A stretch of 64,000 bases of DNA from Flavobacterium sp. NKUCC04_CG. Lineage in GTDB: Bacteria; Bacteroidota; Bacteroidia; Flavobacteriales; Flavobacteriaceae. Shown piece by piece: positions 53,318 through 63,001 of the stretch; within the stretch, counting starts at the first letter, position 1; each line of letters opens with the position of its first letter. The notes below the pieces were generated by a model, which searched no databases, was not told the origin of the DNA, and worked only from the letters and a program-made list of their open reading frames with translations. The stretch covers positions 186,001-250,000 of the forward strand of contig NZ_JAHKRA010000003.1 of assembly GCF_019345525.1 (NCBI RefSeq). The letters run 5' to 3'. The position numbers and the translations under genes were made by a program.

Positions 53318-53983
53318 ATGAAAAATATCCTCCTGATGATTATTTTACTTTTATCCTTTTCACTAAATGCACAAACACTAGAGGTGATCTATAGAGAAAC
53401 CCATAAGCTAGACAAGTATAAAGACGATGCTTATGCTGACTTAATTCAAAAAAAGCTCCGAGCTATGGACTCCGAGATGAAACTATCAATACAGGCCACT
53501 GAAAGTCTATATAGCTTAACCACAGCCACAGACAACTCTAAAACCAACAGCGTTTATAAAAATTTCGCGACCAGATTGATGATTTCACAAGAAAGTATAC
53601 TTGAACGTAACTTCCTCATTGAGGACGCCATAGGAAAACCCAAATGGATTCTTTCAAGCGAAGAAAAAGAAATCTGTGGTATAAAATGCAGCAAAGCAGA
53701 AAATCAACGCGGTGAAATTGCCTGGTTTTCAAAGGATATTCCCATAGGTGATGGCCCTTATATCTATTATGGTTTACCGGGTTTGATATTAGAAATAGAG
53801 AATGATGTTAAAACCATAACAGCTGAAAAGATTATAACCGCAGTCCAGGAAGACCACAAAATCAAAGCCCCATCAGGAAGTAAAAAAGTTAGCCGGGAAG
53901 AATTTACTAAAATCCAAAAACAAAAACTCAGCGAAATGGGTGCTGACGGAAACAGTGGTGGTGTTAGAATCATAAAAATGTAG
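53318..53983 (+). CDS. GLPGLI family protein
   Basis: A 221-residue exported protein (signal peptide ending SFSLNAQ), shorter than the two at 37-38.8 kb. The family motif is GPYIYYGLPGLILEIE (about residues 146-161), preceded by GEIAWFSKDIPIGD. Three bases separate its stop from the start of the receptor gene, so both are probably translated together. The function of the family is unknown. Confidence 0.88.
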   Translation: MKNILLMIILLLSFSLNAQTLEVIYRETHKLDKYKDDAYADLIQKKLRAMDSEMKLSIQATESLYSLTTATDNSKTNSVYKNFATRLMISQESILERNFLIEDAIGKPKWILSSEEKEICGIKCSKAENQRGEIAWFSKDIPIGDGPYIYYGLPGLILEIENDVKTITAEKIITAVQEDHKIKAPSGSKKVSREEFTKIQKQKLSEMGADGNSGGVRIIKM

Positions 53984-53986
53984 TCT

Positions 53987-56635
53987 ATGATTCGACTCCT
54001 TCCCTTGTTTCTATTGACGTTCTTTTCTACTATGACGCAAGCACAATTTCACCTTAGTGGCATCGTTACCGATGAAAAAAAAAAACCTTTGGCTTTTGCT
54101 ACAGTTACCCTATTGCAACAAAAAGATTCGACTATGATTGCCTATGACTCAACAAATGAAAAAGGGGAGTATCATCTAAATACAAAAAGTGCAGAAAAAG
54201 TTATACTTCAGGTAAATTATATCGGGTATCAAACGGCATCTCACAATCTTGATTTAGAAACGGACAACAAGGTAATCATTCCTGTAATTTTAAAAGAAGG
54301 TGGCAACATACTTGACGAAATTCTAATTAAAGCCCGAGATACAGGTATTACATTTTCAAAAGACACCATCAAATACCATGTAAAAAAATTTATTGATGGC
54401 ACAGAATCCAATTTAGGGGATGTATTGGACAAACTACCCGGAATAGAAGTAGATGACAAAGGCAGTGTAAAATCCGGTGGAAAGCAGGTTGAAAAAATCT
54501 TGCTTAACGGCCAAAATTATTATGGAGGCAACGCACAAATCGCCACTCAAAATATTCCTGCAGAAGCTGTTGAAAATGTAGAAGTTCTGAACAACTACAG
54601 TGAATACTCCCTACTAAAAGGGTTTCAATCTAGAGAGCAAACCGTTATTAATGTCAATCTAGATAAAAAATGGAGCGACAAATTATCCGGCGAAATGGCT
54701 TTAGAAGGAGGTTTTAACGAGGTGTATAATACCAAATTAAATCTAATGTCGATGCAATCCAAATTTATGATTTCCCTAATAAGTTCCCAAAACAATTTAG
54801 GTAATCCCGTATTTAGCATCGAAGAATATTTTAAATTACAAGGAGGGGTCGCCTCGGTAATGTCTTCTACCAATAATATAATTAGTTTAACCGATGATGA
54901 AAGGCAATTGCTACAACCCAATAGAAATGCCCTTAAAAGAGCTAACGGACTTAGTGCACTAAGCCTAAACTACCAACCTAAAAATTACTTTAAAATCAAC
55001 ACCTATTTACTGTATAACAACGACAAAAATCAAACCTTAAATTCCAACGAATACTTATTTCCAAATCAGCTAAGCACAGCAGAAGAAGCTAGTAGAAGGA
55101 CCAAAAACGATTTATTTAGTGCTTTTTTAAAGATAAACTACGACAAAATTAAAAACACCTCACTTGTTTATAACGGTACTATATCCAACATCTATTACAA
55201 TCAAGAAAACAACATAGGACTTACCCACTTCTCTAGTTTGGATAACTTCTATGAACACACTCGAAGAAGACCTATAAAAACCAAAAACATCGTATCAGCC
55301 ATTACGAAAATAGATGAAAATGTATTCATCTCTGAATTCAATTTTGATTACCAAAACACACTGAATGATTATGACTTACATTACGATTCCCTCTACATCA
55401 AACCATTTCCCACAACCCTAGGAGACATCAATCATTTAAGACAAAGTACCGATCGAAAAGCAATCAATACTGGCTTGGCATTCACATTTCTATATCATTT
55501 AAACGATAAAAATTTTGTTGATGCTAAAATATATAACCGATTTAGTCATAACGTTTTCAACGCTGCTTTAGAACAAACACCTTTAGCACCAAAACTAATA
55601 AACGACAATTACTTACACAGTAATACCTACGGAGTTAATCTAAGCTGGAACAAAAACAAAGGATTTTTCCGATTCAAAGGAGGTGCTTCTTTTGATTATT
55701 TCCATTTTCGAGGAGGTAGAGAATCGTCATTAAAAAAAGTATTTATAGTCAATCCAACAACAAAACTTACGCTCTTATTTAATGAACGTCATAGCCTTAG
55801 TCTAGATTACAAACAAAGTATTGAAACCACCAGTCCCAGTTTATTTGTAGATAATCCCATTGTAGAAAACTTCAGAACTATAAATAGCCCTAATTTATTC
55901 GATCGGACTTACAATATCCAAAGGGAATTGAAAATGAGCTACTTTTTCTTTGAAAGTTTTTCGAATATATCGGTTGTAGCTGTCGGTATGTATAACAACT
56001 ACAAACATCAAAACACAAGAAACATCTTTCGAGACCAGCTTACAACCTCTTATGAGCTTATGGAATCACCTCAAACAGAGCGCTTATTGTTTAATACGTC
56101 ACTAACCAAAGGTCTTAATTTCATACCCTGGGATGTAGAATTTAGAGGTAATTATACGAAATTAAACTTCTACAACTATTTAAATAATCGACAAAACGAA
56201 CAAATAACGGAACAGTCAACTACAAGACTACTGTTGAAAACTAAATACAAAACAAAAATAAATACCGAATTATTCTATAATCTAACCTATAATAAAAGTC
56301 AGTCTGGAATAAATAAGCCTTTCTACCAAAGCACTAAAAGTATAGGAACCAAACTCATTTATAGCATAAATAAAAATATCTTGTTGGACTTAAACTATGA
56401 ATATAAATCCAATCTATTATCGCTTTACGACGACAAAAACACCTTTAATATTGTTTCAGCGAAATTATCGTATAAGATCAACAAGCACTTTGAATTATCC
56501 CTAATTGGCGACAATCTACTAAATATGAAAAATCTAAATTGGTCATCAATCAGTTATCGAGAAGATTATATCATTAAAAACAACTTCGCGCAAATTCCAG
56601 GTTATGCCCTTTTGGGAATTAAATATAAGCTTTAG
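53987..56635 (+). CDS. TonB-dependent receptor-like outer-membrane protein with carboxypeptidase-type N-domain
   Basis: An 882-residue exported protein (signal peptide ending TMTQAQ). Residues about 22-105 form a CarboxypepD-regulatory-like domain (FHLSGIVTDEKKKPLAFATV). A plug-like domain follows with NLGDVLDKLPGIEVDDKGSV, then KILLNGQNYYGGNAQIATQN and a long barrel region ending in YALLGIKYKL. It is the same architecture as the 888-residue protein at 34.3-37.0 kb. With the GLPGLI protein and the small peptide it forms a cluster possibly controlled by the AraC-type protein. Confidence 0.9.
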   Translation: MIRLLPLFLLTFFSTMTQAQFHLSGIVTDEKKKPLAFATVTLLQQKDSTMIAYDSTNEKGEYHLNTKSAEKVILQVNYIGYQTASHNLDLETDNKVIIPVILKEGGNILDEILIKARDTGITFSKDTIKYHVKKFIDGTESNLGDVLDKLPGIEVDDKGSVKSGGKQVEKILLNGQNYYGGNAQIATQNIPAEAVENVEVLNNYSEYSLLKGFQSREQTVINVNLDKKWSDKLSGEMALEGGFNEVYNTKLNLMSMQSKFMISLISSQNNLGNPVFSIEEYFKLQGGVASVMSSTNNIISLTDDERQLLQPNRNALKRANGLSALSLNYQPKNYFKINTYLLYNNDKNQTLNSNEYLFPNQLSTAEEASRRTKNDLFSAFLKINYDKIKNTSLVYNGTISNIYYNQENNIGLTHFSSLDNFYEHTRRRPIKTKNIVSAITKIDENVFISEFNFDYQNTLNDYDLHYDSLYIKPFPTTLGDINHLRQSTDRKAINTGLAFTFLYHLNDKNFVDAKIYNRFSHNVFNAALEQTPLAPKLINDNYLHSNTYGVNLSWNKNKGFFRFKGGASFDYFHFRGGRESSLKKVFIVNPTTKLTLLFNERHSLSLDYKQSIETTSPSLFVDNPIVENFRTINSPNLFDRTYNIQRELKMSYFFFESFSNISVVAVGMYNNYKHQNTRNIFRDQLTTSYELMESPQTERLLFNTSLTKGLNFIPWDVEFRGNYTKLNFYNYLNNRQNEQITEQSTTRLLLKTKYKTKINTELFYNLTYNKSQSGINKPFYQSTKSIGTKLIYSINKNILLDLNYEYKSNLLSLYDDKNTFNIVSAKLSYKINKHFELSLIGDNLLNMKNLNWSSISYREDYIIKNNFAQIPGYALLGIKYKL

Positions 56636-56694
56636 GTCTTTATTAGTAACAGCACCTAGATCCAAAGACCAAATAGCGCTACTTCTTAATTCAA

Positions 56695-57882
56695 CTAAAA
56701 AGTATCCCCAGCTCCTCCTCCACTAAATCCTCCTCCTCCGAATTTCATCGGAGCTTCTTGAGTTGCTTCGGGTTTTAATCCCAATTGTGCCGCAACAATT
56801 AAGGCTTCTGCATCCATAAAAGAGCTATCGTCATTTAATAAATCGGGTTCAAAGGTCAATCCTGTTGTTTTGTATTTTAATCGTTTTATCAGGCCCAGAC
56901 TGAGTCCAAAAAGAACAGCTCCCCCTAGGGTTAGCCACCAGTCCGTAGTTAAAAAATTACTAAAGCACATCAGTGTATAAAAAGAAAAAAACAGGCAAAG
57001 TCCTCCTATCCACAACCATCCTTTATCCTTTGTTTTTACAGCGTAAAAAAGATAGATTATCGGCACCAGAAAACTAAAAAACCAATAGAAATAGTCTAAA
57101 AAACCCATATATACCTCAGCAATATCCCAGTCAAAACTATAGAAATGATAAGAAAAATAGCTCAATGCCAACAGATTACCTGATAGGTAAAACAATACAT
57201 AACTGTAATAGATAACCAGTTGAATGATGTGGGTGTAAATTGGATTCGCAAATCGTTTTCTTAACAGCGTAAACCCAAGTCCTAATAAGGCGGCAAACAA
57301 CATTATAATAAAGGGTGTTATGCCTATGTTTTTTTCCACGAACCAGTAGCCTACGACAGCAGTGAGGGCAATACAAGCGCCCAAAGCAGACAATAGGTTT
57401 AGATATCGAATAGCACAAAAAGCCATCACCGCCCCGAATCCCAAAATAAAAAGCCAATCTAACCAGTTTTGTGACAGATCCATCTCGTCCAAAAGAATGT
57501 ATAGACATACAGCCAAAGCCAACTGCCCACTAAGCAAAAACGCATCGTCCAAACCGTATCCAAAATAATTCTTAGTCTGAATCATCCATTCCAGTCCTCC
57601 TATACAAATTAAGCTGAATAAAAAAGCCATCCAGCCCACACCATGCATCGACATCATCGAATAAGAAAAAAGGGTGAGTACGCCTGCAATAGAAGCACAC
57701 AATACCAATCCAACCAAAAACAATCCGATTCGAATTAAAAAACTCTTTTGAGTTTTGAGTACCGGCAATTGGCTTTCAATAATCCGAAACTGATCGGTAT
57801 TAATAAAACCTCCTGCTCTTAAATTTTGAGCTTCTTCCAATAAAAATGTCTGCTCTAACAGCGTTTTATTATATGCGTTCAT
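56695..57882 (-). CDS. Polytopic membrane protein with Gly-rich C-terminus
   Basis: Family not certain. The 395-residue protein has a short soluble N-terminus (about 45 residues, LLEEAQNLRAGGFINTDQF) and then ten or so hydrophobic helices up to about residue 330. The last residues KFGGGGFSGGGAGDTF resemble the glycine-rich end found in TPM-domain (YgcG-like) proteins. It overlaps the preceding gene by 14 bases and resembles it in N-terminal design. Function unknown. Confidence 0.8.
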   Translation of the reverse strand: MNAYNKTLLEQTFLLEEAQNLRAGGFINTDQFRIIESQLPVLKTQKSFLIRIGLFLVGLVLCASIAGVLTLFSYSMMSMHGVGWMAFLFSLICIGGLEWMIQTKNYFGYGLDDAFLLSGQLALAVCLYILLDEMDLSQNWLDWLFILGFGAVMAFCAIRYLNLLSALGACIALTAVVGYWFVEKNIGITPFIIMLFAALLGLGFTLLRKRFANPIYTHIIQLVIYYSYVLFYLSGNLLALSYFSYHFYSFDWDIAEVYMGFLDYFYWFFSFLVPIIYLFYAVKTKDKGWLWIGGLCLFFSFYTLMCFSNFLTTDWWLTLGGAVLFGLSLGLIKRLKYKTTGLTFEPDLLNDDSSFMDAEALIVAAQLGLKPEATQEAPMKFGGGGFSGGGAGDTF

Positions 57883-58867
57883 CAGCTATTTTTTTATTAA
57901 AATTCTTAATCAATCTGACAAATAAAACAATTAAACCTATAATATAAAATGGTGAAATCATCAGCAAACTTTCAAAACTGTCCATAAAAATATCCGATGA
58001 TTCGATAACTCGAACGGTAAAAACAGTAAAACCAATATAGGCATATAAAACAGTGAATACCAACAAAGTAATCGACGCATTTTTATAAGATTCCCTATAA
58101 AAATAATAAGAGGAAGCGATGAGAGGAATTATATACCAAAGTCCCTGTTCTTTAAACAAATTACTCAATAAAGCCAAACTGATAAGATGTAAGGCAAAAG
58201 TCAAATACACAAAATTAAAGTGTCTTTTTAAATCCACTTTAGAGGCATATAAAGTCCAAAAAACCAAAAGAATTCCCAACAATATTGCGGAGTAACTCAG
58301 GCTAGTATTGTCGTAAAAATCATTGTGTATTAGGGCTTGCGGCGATATAGTTAACCCCACATAGGCTGCCAATCCGGTTATACCAATAGTCAACGCACTT
58401 TTATTATCAAAATAATAAGCCGTTGCAATACTGAGAAAGGTAGGTAGCAAAGTAGCCAATCCGTAATGCGTTCCAAAAGTATGGTACTGGAATTGTAGGT
58501 AACCTATAAAAATGCACAGCAGGGAAATTCCTGCCAACACCACATAATCGTAAACTGAATTTTCAAAAACCGTTTCAGTACGCTTAAAACCAGAGCTGTT
58601 TTTAAAAGCAAAATAAAAACAAACCGCCGTGATAATCAGCAATAAAGCCAAAACCGACATATGCCCTATAGTGTCGATATTTTGATAGATCAGCATACCG
58701 AAGCCCGCAGTAAAAAGCAAAACAGCAACGTAAAGCAAGGTCTTCAACTCATTTCTAACCGAAAAGATGTTTTGTTTGCGATAGGCTTCAATCCGATCAA
58801 ATTGAGTAGCCGTAAGCAATTGTTTATCCAACAACTTTTTAGTGTAGGCGTTTTGATGGTTCTTCAT
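57869..58867 (-). CDS. Polytopic membrane protein (DUF2157-like N-terminus)
   Basis: A 332-residue protein. Residues 1-40 (KKLLDKQLLTATQFDRIEAY) are soluble; about eight or nine membrane helices follow, starting ELKTLLYVAVLLFTAGFGML. The first part recalls the DUF2157 family, as does the partner gene, with which it overlaps by 14 bases. The two proteins probably form one membrane complex. Function unknown. Confidence 0.8.
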   Translation of the reverse strand: MKNHQNAYTKKLLDKQLLTATQFDRIEAYRKQNIFSVRNELKTLLYVAVLLFTAGFGMLIYQNIDTIGHMSVLALLLIITAVCFYFAFKNSSGFKRTETVFENSVYDYVVLAGISLLCIFIGYLQFQYHTFGTHYGLATLLPTFLSIATAYYFDNKSALTIGITGLAAYVGLTISPQALIHNDFYDNTSLSYSAILLGILLVFWTLYASKVDLKRHFNFVYLTFALHLISLALLSNLFKEQGLWYIIPLIASSYYFYRESYKNASITLLVFTVLYAYIGFTVFTVRVIESSDIFMDSFESLLMISPFYIIGLIVLFVRLIKNFNKKIADERI

Positions 58868-59005
58868 AGTGATTGTAAATATAAATCAAATGTAACCTTT
58901 TATTCCCAAAGCCTAGATAACAGCTAATTTTTGTAGCTTCTCCTATACAAACACCCCCTTCTTAACTAATATAGTAAAAATAACACTATTCTCATAGCTT
59001 TTTCT

Positions 59006-59045
59006 AAAAAAAGGCCCAATCGATAGCTCAACTGGACCTTTTTTA
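59006..59045 (-). terminator. Probable terminator of the aldo/keto reductase gene
   Basis: AAAAAAGGCCCA and TGGACCTTTTTT form an imperfect hairpin around a loop of about 12 bases. A C-A mismatch in plus-strand RNA becomes G-U on the minus strand, so it suits the minus-strand gene whose stop lies about 45 bases upstream. Confidence 0.6.
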
Positions 59046-59090
59046 TATTCTTTATTAACTTATAATACACGCATATGGCGCCTGATTCAT

Positions 59091-60035
59091 CTATTCATCA
59101 TAAACATTGGAATAGGTGTTACCAGGTACGTCAAAAAATTTGGCGTCCACATAGCGATAATGCTTGTCTAAAGCAGCTATTTTGCTTATCTCCTCAGCAG
59201 TCAGTACACAATTAATGCTTTCCAAATTCTGTTTTAATCGGGCTGCATTAGTTGATTTGGGAATCACGGCTGTACCTCTTTGAACCTGCCAAGCAATTAA
59301 AACTTGAGCTGTAGTACATCCTTTATTTTTCGCTATTTCTGTAATGACCTCATTATTTAATAAACTGGGTTCATCGGCCTTTTTTAAACCAGCTGCCCGG
59401 TCACCCGATCCCAAAGGAGAATAACCCGTTAACAATATCTTGTTTTCTTTGGCAAATTGTAAAAGCTCATTTTGCTGTAAGAATGGATGCAATTCGACCT
59501 GATTAACTTCGGGTTTTATCGTTGCTTTGCTTAACAAGTCCTTTAATTTTTTTATACTGAAATTGGAAACTCCAATGTGTTTTACAAGTCCAAGTTGTAC
59601 TGCTTCTTCCATTTTCTTCCAAGTTTCAATTATGGGAACCTCTTCTAAGGAAAGAAAGTCTGCTGCGGACTGCGGTTGCACACCATGCTTAAAAGCCACA
59701 GGCCAATGAATCAAATACAAGTCTAAATAATCCAACTGCAAATCGCTAAGCGTCTTTTTTAAAGCATCGAGAACATAAGCCGATTGATGCGAATCGTTCC
59801 ATAATTTGCTGGTAATCCACAATTCCTCTCTTTTTACGACTCCCTCATCGAACAAGTCCGATAATGCCTGACCTATCTCAGCTTCATTTCCATAAACTGC
59901 CGCACAATCAATATGTCTATAGCCATTACTAATTGCCGTTTTAACGGCTTGTCCTACTTCACCCGGATTGGATTTCCACGTTCCCAACCCAATAGCAGGC
60001 ATCAAATCACCATTATTAAATTTTAATTGCTTCAT
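59091..60035 (-). CDS. Aldo/keto reductase
   Basis: A 314-residue NADPH-dependent oxidoreductase with the (beta/alpha)8 fold. The catalytic set is complete: Asp43 and Tyr48 in GYRHIDCAAVYGNE, Lys77 in ITSKLW and His110 in YLIHWP. IGVSNFSIKKL and AVIPKSTNAARLKQNL (cofactor binding) are typical. It reduces aldehydes or ketones; the substrate is unknown. Single gene, divergent from an outer-membrane protein gene. Confidence 0.95.
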   Translation of the reverse strand: MKQLKFNNGDLMPAIGLGTWKSNPGEVGQAVKTAISNGYRHIDCAAVYGNEAEIGQALSDLFDEGVVKREELWITSKLWNDSHQSAYVLDALKKTLSDLQLDYLDLYLIHWPVAFKHGVQPQSAADFLSLEEVPIIETWKKMEEAVQLGLVKHIGVSNFSIKKLKDLLSKATIKPEVNQVELHPFLQQNELLQFAKENKILLTGYSPLGSGDRAAGLKKADEPSLLNNEVITEIAKNKGCTTAQVLIAWQVQRGTAVIPKSTNAARLKQNLESINCVLTAEEISKIAALDKHYRYVDAKFFDVPGNTYSNVYDE

Positions 60036-60390
60036 TTTCTATATTAGGTTTTAAAAAAACATTCGTACTAATTTACGTAATAACTAGAAACGATCGTTAT
60101 CATTTAAATGATCCTTAACAATTAGTATACTTATATGTTTAGCTAAACGAATAAAAAGCGCGACATAAGGTAAAATAAAACTGATCTTAAACCTTAGACT
60201 ACTAAATACTTATTTAAAAAACACTATTATAAATGACACTTAAACTGTTCATTAGCACAAAATTATTGTTCGATACCGAACAGCTAATCATTAAAACAAA
60301 ACACAATCATTTGAAAATTAAACGCTTATAAAACATTGAATTCATGGCATAGAAATTTCATTTACATAGACAAACCTAATATTTGTGTTT
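60036..60390. other. Divergent region rich in short palindromes
   Basis: 355 bases without a gene. Seen: TTACGTAA (60073-60080), AACGATCGTT (60089-60098), ATCATTTAAATGAT (60099-60112), GTTTAGCTAAAC (60137-60148) and TGTTCG-ATAC-CGAACA (60267-60282). Several could be regulator sites for the reductase or the outer-membrane gene. A weak -7-like TAATATTTG lies near 60378. Confidence 0.5.
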
Positions 60391-62784
60391 ATGAAATGCT
60401 TTATTTTACTTTTTAATTTGATTATAATTAGCGGTTCAACAGTGCTCAATGCACAAAATCAAGTATATGGTAAACTTCAAGATTCACAACAGCAACCCAT
60501 AGATTTTGGAGAAGTTCGCCTCACACTTAAAGGATCTGAAGACCCCATTCAGACGTATTCCGATACTTTAGGTTATTTCGTTTTTAATCAGCTGCCTACT
60601 GGACTATACACTTTTCAAGTATTACATTGGGGCAATCTAGAACACGAACAGGAACTTTATATAGATACGAATATGGATTTAGGTCTTTTTAGCCTCAATA
60701 GCAGTTCTCAACTTTCGGAGATTGTAATCGAAGGCAAGAAAAAGGTTTTTGAAACCAAAATCGACCGTACTGTTTTTAACGTAGAGAACTCTATCATAGC
60801 GTCTGGAGGCGATGCCCTAGAAGCTATCAAAGCAACACCGGGCATTATAGTAACCAACGACGACATTAAAATTATAGGTAAAACCAGTATATCGGTAATG
60901 ATTGACGACAAAATCGTTCAACTCAGCGGGGAAGACCTAAACAATTATCTAAAAACCCTATCAGCCGACAACATCCAAAAAATCGAAGTAATAACTACTC
61001 CTCCGGCAAAGTATGATGCACAAGGAAATAGCGGTTTACTAAATATTGTACTCAAAACAAAAAGAGAAAATGCATGGAATAATTCGGTTCGATTAAATTA
61101 CTTTCAAGCCACCGATGCATACTATAAATTTGGTGATACCTTTACTTACGCCAAAGATAAATTTAGCGCACAAGCCAGCATCGATTTGACTAAGGGAAAG
61201 ACGCGCGGAATTGAGCGTTTAAACAATTATTTTGCAGACGAAACCTGGGTAGCAGAAGATTTAGCTAAAAATGAAATGGATAACCTATCGGCAAAAATAG
61301 CTATGGATTACCAGATCAGCCCAAAATCGCGATTAGGGGCACAATATATGCACGGTATTTACAAAAACACTTCCATTGAAGATATTACAAACACCAATTT
61401 GTACGATGCGAATCAACAGCCGTTTTCGCATATTTTGACCACAGGTGGCGCCGATCGAAAAGACTTGTTTGACAACCTCAACTTCAACTATGAATACAAG
61501 ATGGATACCCTCGGCAAAAAGCTAACTACCAACCTTGATTATTTTGACAGTAATAAAAACAATTACCGTCCGTTTGAAAGCGAGCAAATATTTTTTCCAA
61601 ATACCACTCCCTCTTCCTCGATGAAGGCCACGAGTAGCAGCAAAATGGATATTAAAATATACAGCGCTAAAGTAGATTTTGAGCATCCAACCAAATTCGC
61701 AAAACTAGAATATGGGGCCAAAGCAAACTTTATCACTAATGCATCGGACTCCAGATACTATGACCGCATTACGGGTACAACGGTAGAAGACATTACTAAA
61801 AGCGATCAATTTAACTATAAAGAAAACACCCAATCGCTTTATGTGAGCGGTTCAAAGGAATGGAATTCCAAATGGACCTCACAATTCGGCCTACGTATGG
61901 AAGCCACCCAAACACAAGGAAATTCCATCGCTATGAATAGAACGGACAAACGCGATTTTATCGATTTTTTTCCAACGGCCTATTTGCAATACAAACCCAA
62001 TGATGACCATGCTATTAACATCAACTACAGCAAACGGATTAACCGTCAGTCGTTTTGGGAACTCAATCCGTTTAGATGGTATGTAGATGCGTACAGCTAT
62101 TCGGAAGGAAATCCATTTTTAAAACCATATAACACGCATAATGCAGAATTGTCTTATAGCTATAAAACCAATTGGGTAACTAAAATAGCCTTCTCTAAAA
62201 CTTTGAATGGGTCAACACAAATTCAAAATATTGATGAGGAAACGAAACTTCGAACCTTTACACGCGAAAATTTTTATGATTTAGAGGCCTACAGCATCAG
62301 TCAAACCTATACTTTTTCCAAATATAATTGGTGGCAAAGCGTTAATGTATTGACTGCTATGTATGCCAAAACATCTAATATAGATCCTTCTAAATCCATG
62401 CATAATATGCTCAACGACTCTGGTTTTTATTTTTCTACCAACAATTCATTTAAAATCAATACGAATTTATCCATGGAGTTAAACGGTTATTTTAGTTCTA
62501 AAACCAGTTATCTGGTTTATCAAATTGACCCACAAGCCGATGTGAGTTTTGGTGCTAGTTATAAAATGATGGATGGGAATTTACGTTGGAATTTGAATGT
62601 AAGTGATATTTTTAAAACCAGCGAATCAAAATTATACACTTCAACAACAACTACCAAAACCATGATTAACAACAGAAATCAAACTCGGGAACTTCGAATT
62701 GGTGTTACCTATAACTTTGGAAATAAAAACATCAAAAGCAAAAATACTACTACCGGTAATGAAGAGGAACGCAACAGGAGTTAA
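60391..62784 (+). CDS. Outer-membrane beta-barrel protein, TonB-receptor-like
   Basis: A 797-residue exported protein from the ATG at 60391 (MKCFILLFNLIIISGSTVLN, signal ending AQ). Residues about 22-95 are a carboxypeptidase-type regulatory-like domain (YGKLQDSQQQPIDFGEVRLT). A plug domain follows (GGDALEAIKATPGIIVTNDD, ITTPPAKYDAQGNSGLLNIV), then the outer-membrane family barrel (SKRINRQSFWELNPF, SEGNPFLKPYNTHNAELSYS). Such proteins often respond to metals or host-like surfaces, but no ligand can be inferred. No GLPGLI gene is near it. Confidence 0.9.
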   Translation: MKCFILLFNLIIISGSTVLNAQNQVYGKLQDSQQQPIDFGEVRLTLKGSEDPIQTYSDTLGYFVFNQLPTGLYTFQVLHWGNLEHEQELYIDTNMDLGLFSLNSSSQLSEIVIEGKKKVFETKIDRTVFNVENSIIASGGDALEAIKATPGIIVTNDDIKIIGKTSISVMIDDKIVQLSGEDLNNYLKTLSADNIQKIEVITTPPAKYDAQGNSGLLNIVLKTKRENAWNNSVRLNYFQATDAYYKFGDTFTYAKDKFSAQASIDLTKGKTRGIERLNNYFADETWVAEDLAKNEMDNLSAKIAMDYQISPKSRLGAQYMHGIYKNTSIEDITNTNLYDANQQPFSHILTTGGADRKDLFDNLNFNYEYKMDTLGKKLTTNLDYFDSNKNNYRPFESEQIFFPNTTPSSSMKATSSSKMDIKIYSAKVDFEHPTKFAKLEYGAKANFITNASDSRYYDRITGTTVEDITKSDQFNYKENTQSLYVSGSKEWNSKWTSQFGLRMEATQTQGNSIAMNRTDKRDFIDFFPTAYLQYKPNDDHAININYSKRINRQSFWELNPFRWYVDAYSYSEGNPFLKPYNTHNAELSYSYKTNWVTKIAFSKTLNGSTQIQNIDEETKLRTFTRENFYDLEAYSISQTYTFSKYNWWQSVNVLTAMYAKTSNIDPSKSMHNMLNDSGFYFSTNNSFKINTNLSMELNGYFSSKTSYLVYQIDPQADVSFGASYKMMDGNLRWNLNVSDIFKTSESKLYTSTTTTKTMINNRNQTRELRIGVTYNFGNKNIKSKNTTTGNEEERNRS

Positions 62785-62905
62785 TCTTTTAGTGTTTCCA
62801 AACTCATAATTACGCAGCCTATTATACCTGAACCTCAAATTAAAAACCTTATTTTTTTATTCCAAGGCTAACACCAGCTCCTTGGCAGTACAGGAAACGC
62901 ATAAA

Positions 62906-62940
62906 AAAAGGGACGTCTCGAGTTACGAGACGTCCCTTTT
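62906..62940. terminator. Bidirectional terminator
   Basis: A perfect 15-bp stem (AAAAGGGACGTCTCG / CGAGACGTCCCTTTT, 5-base loop) between two convergent genes, with A/T runs on both sides. Confidence 0.85.
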
Positions 62941-63001
62941 TATCAATATTTCTTGCTTAGAGATAGATTGTTTTGTGTTTTTTAAAGTCAAAGCTCTTTA
63001 T

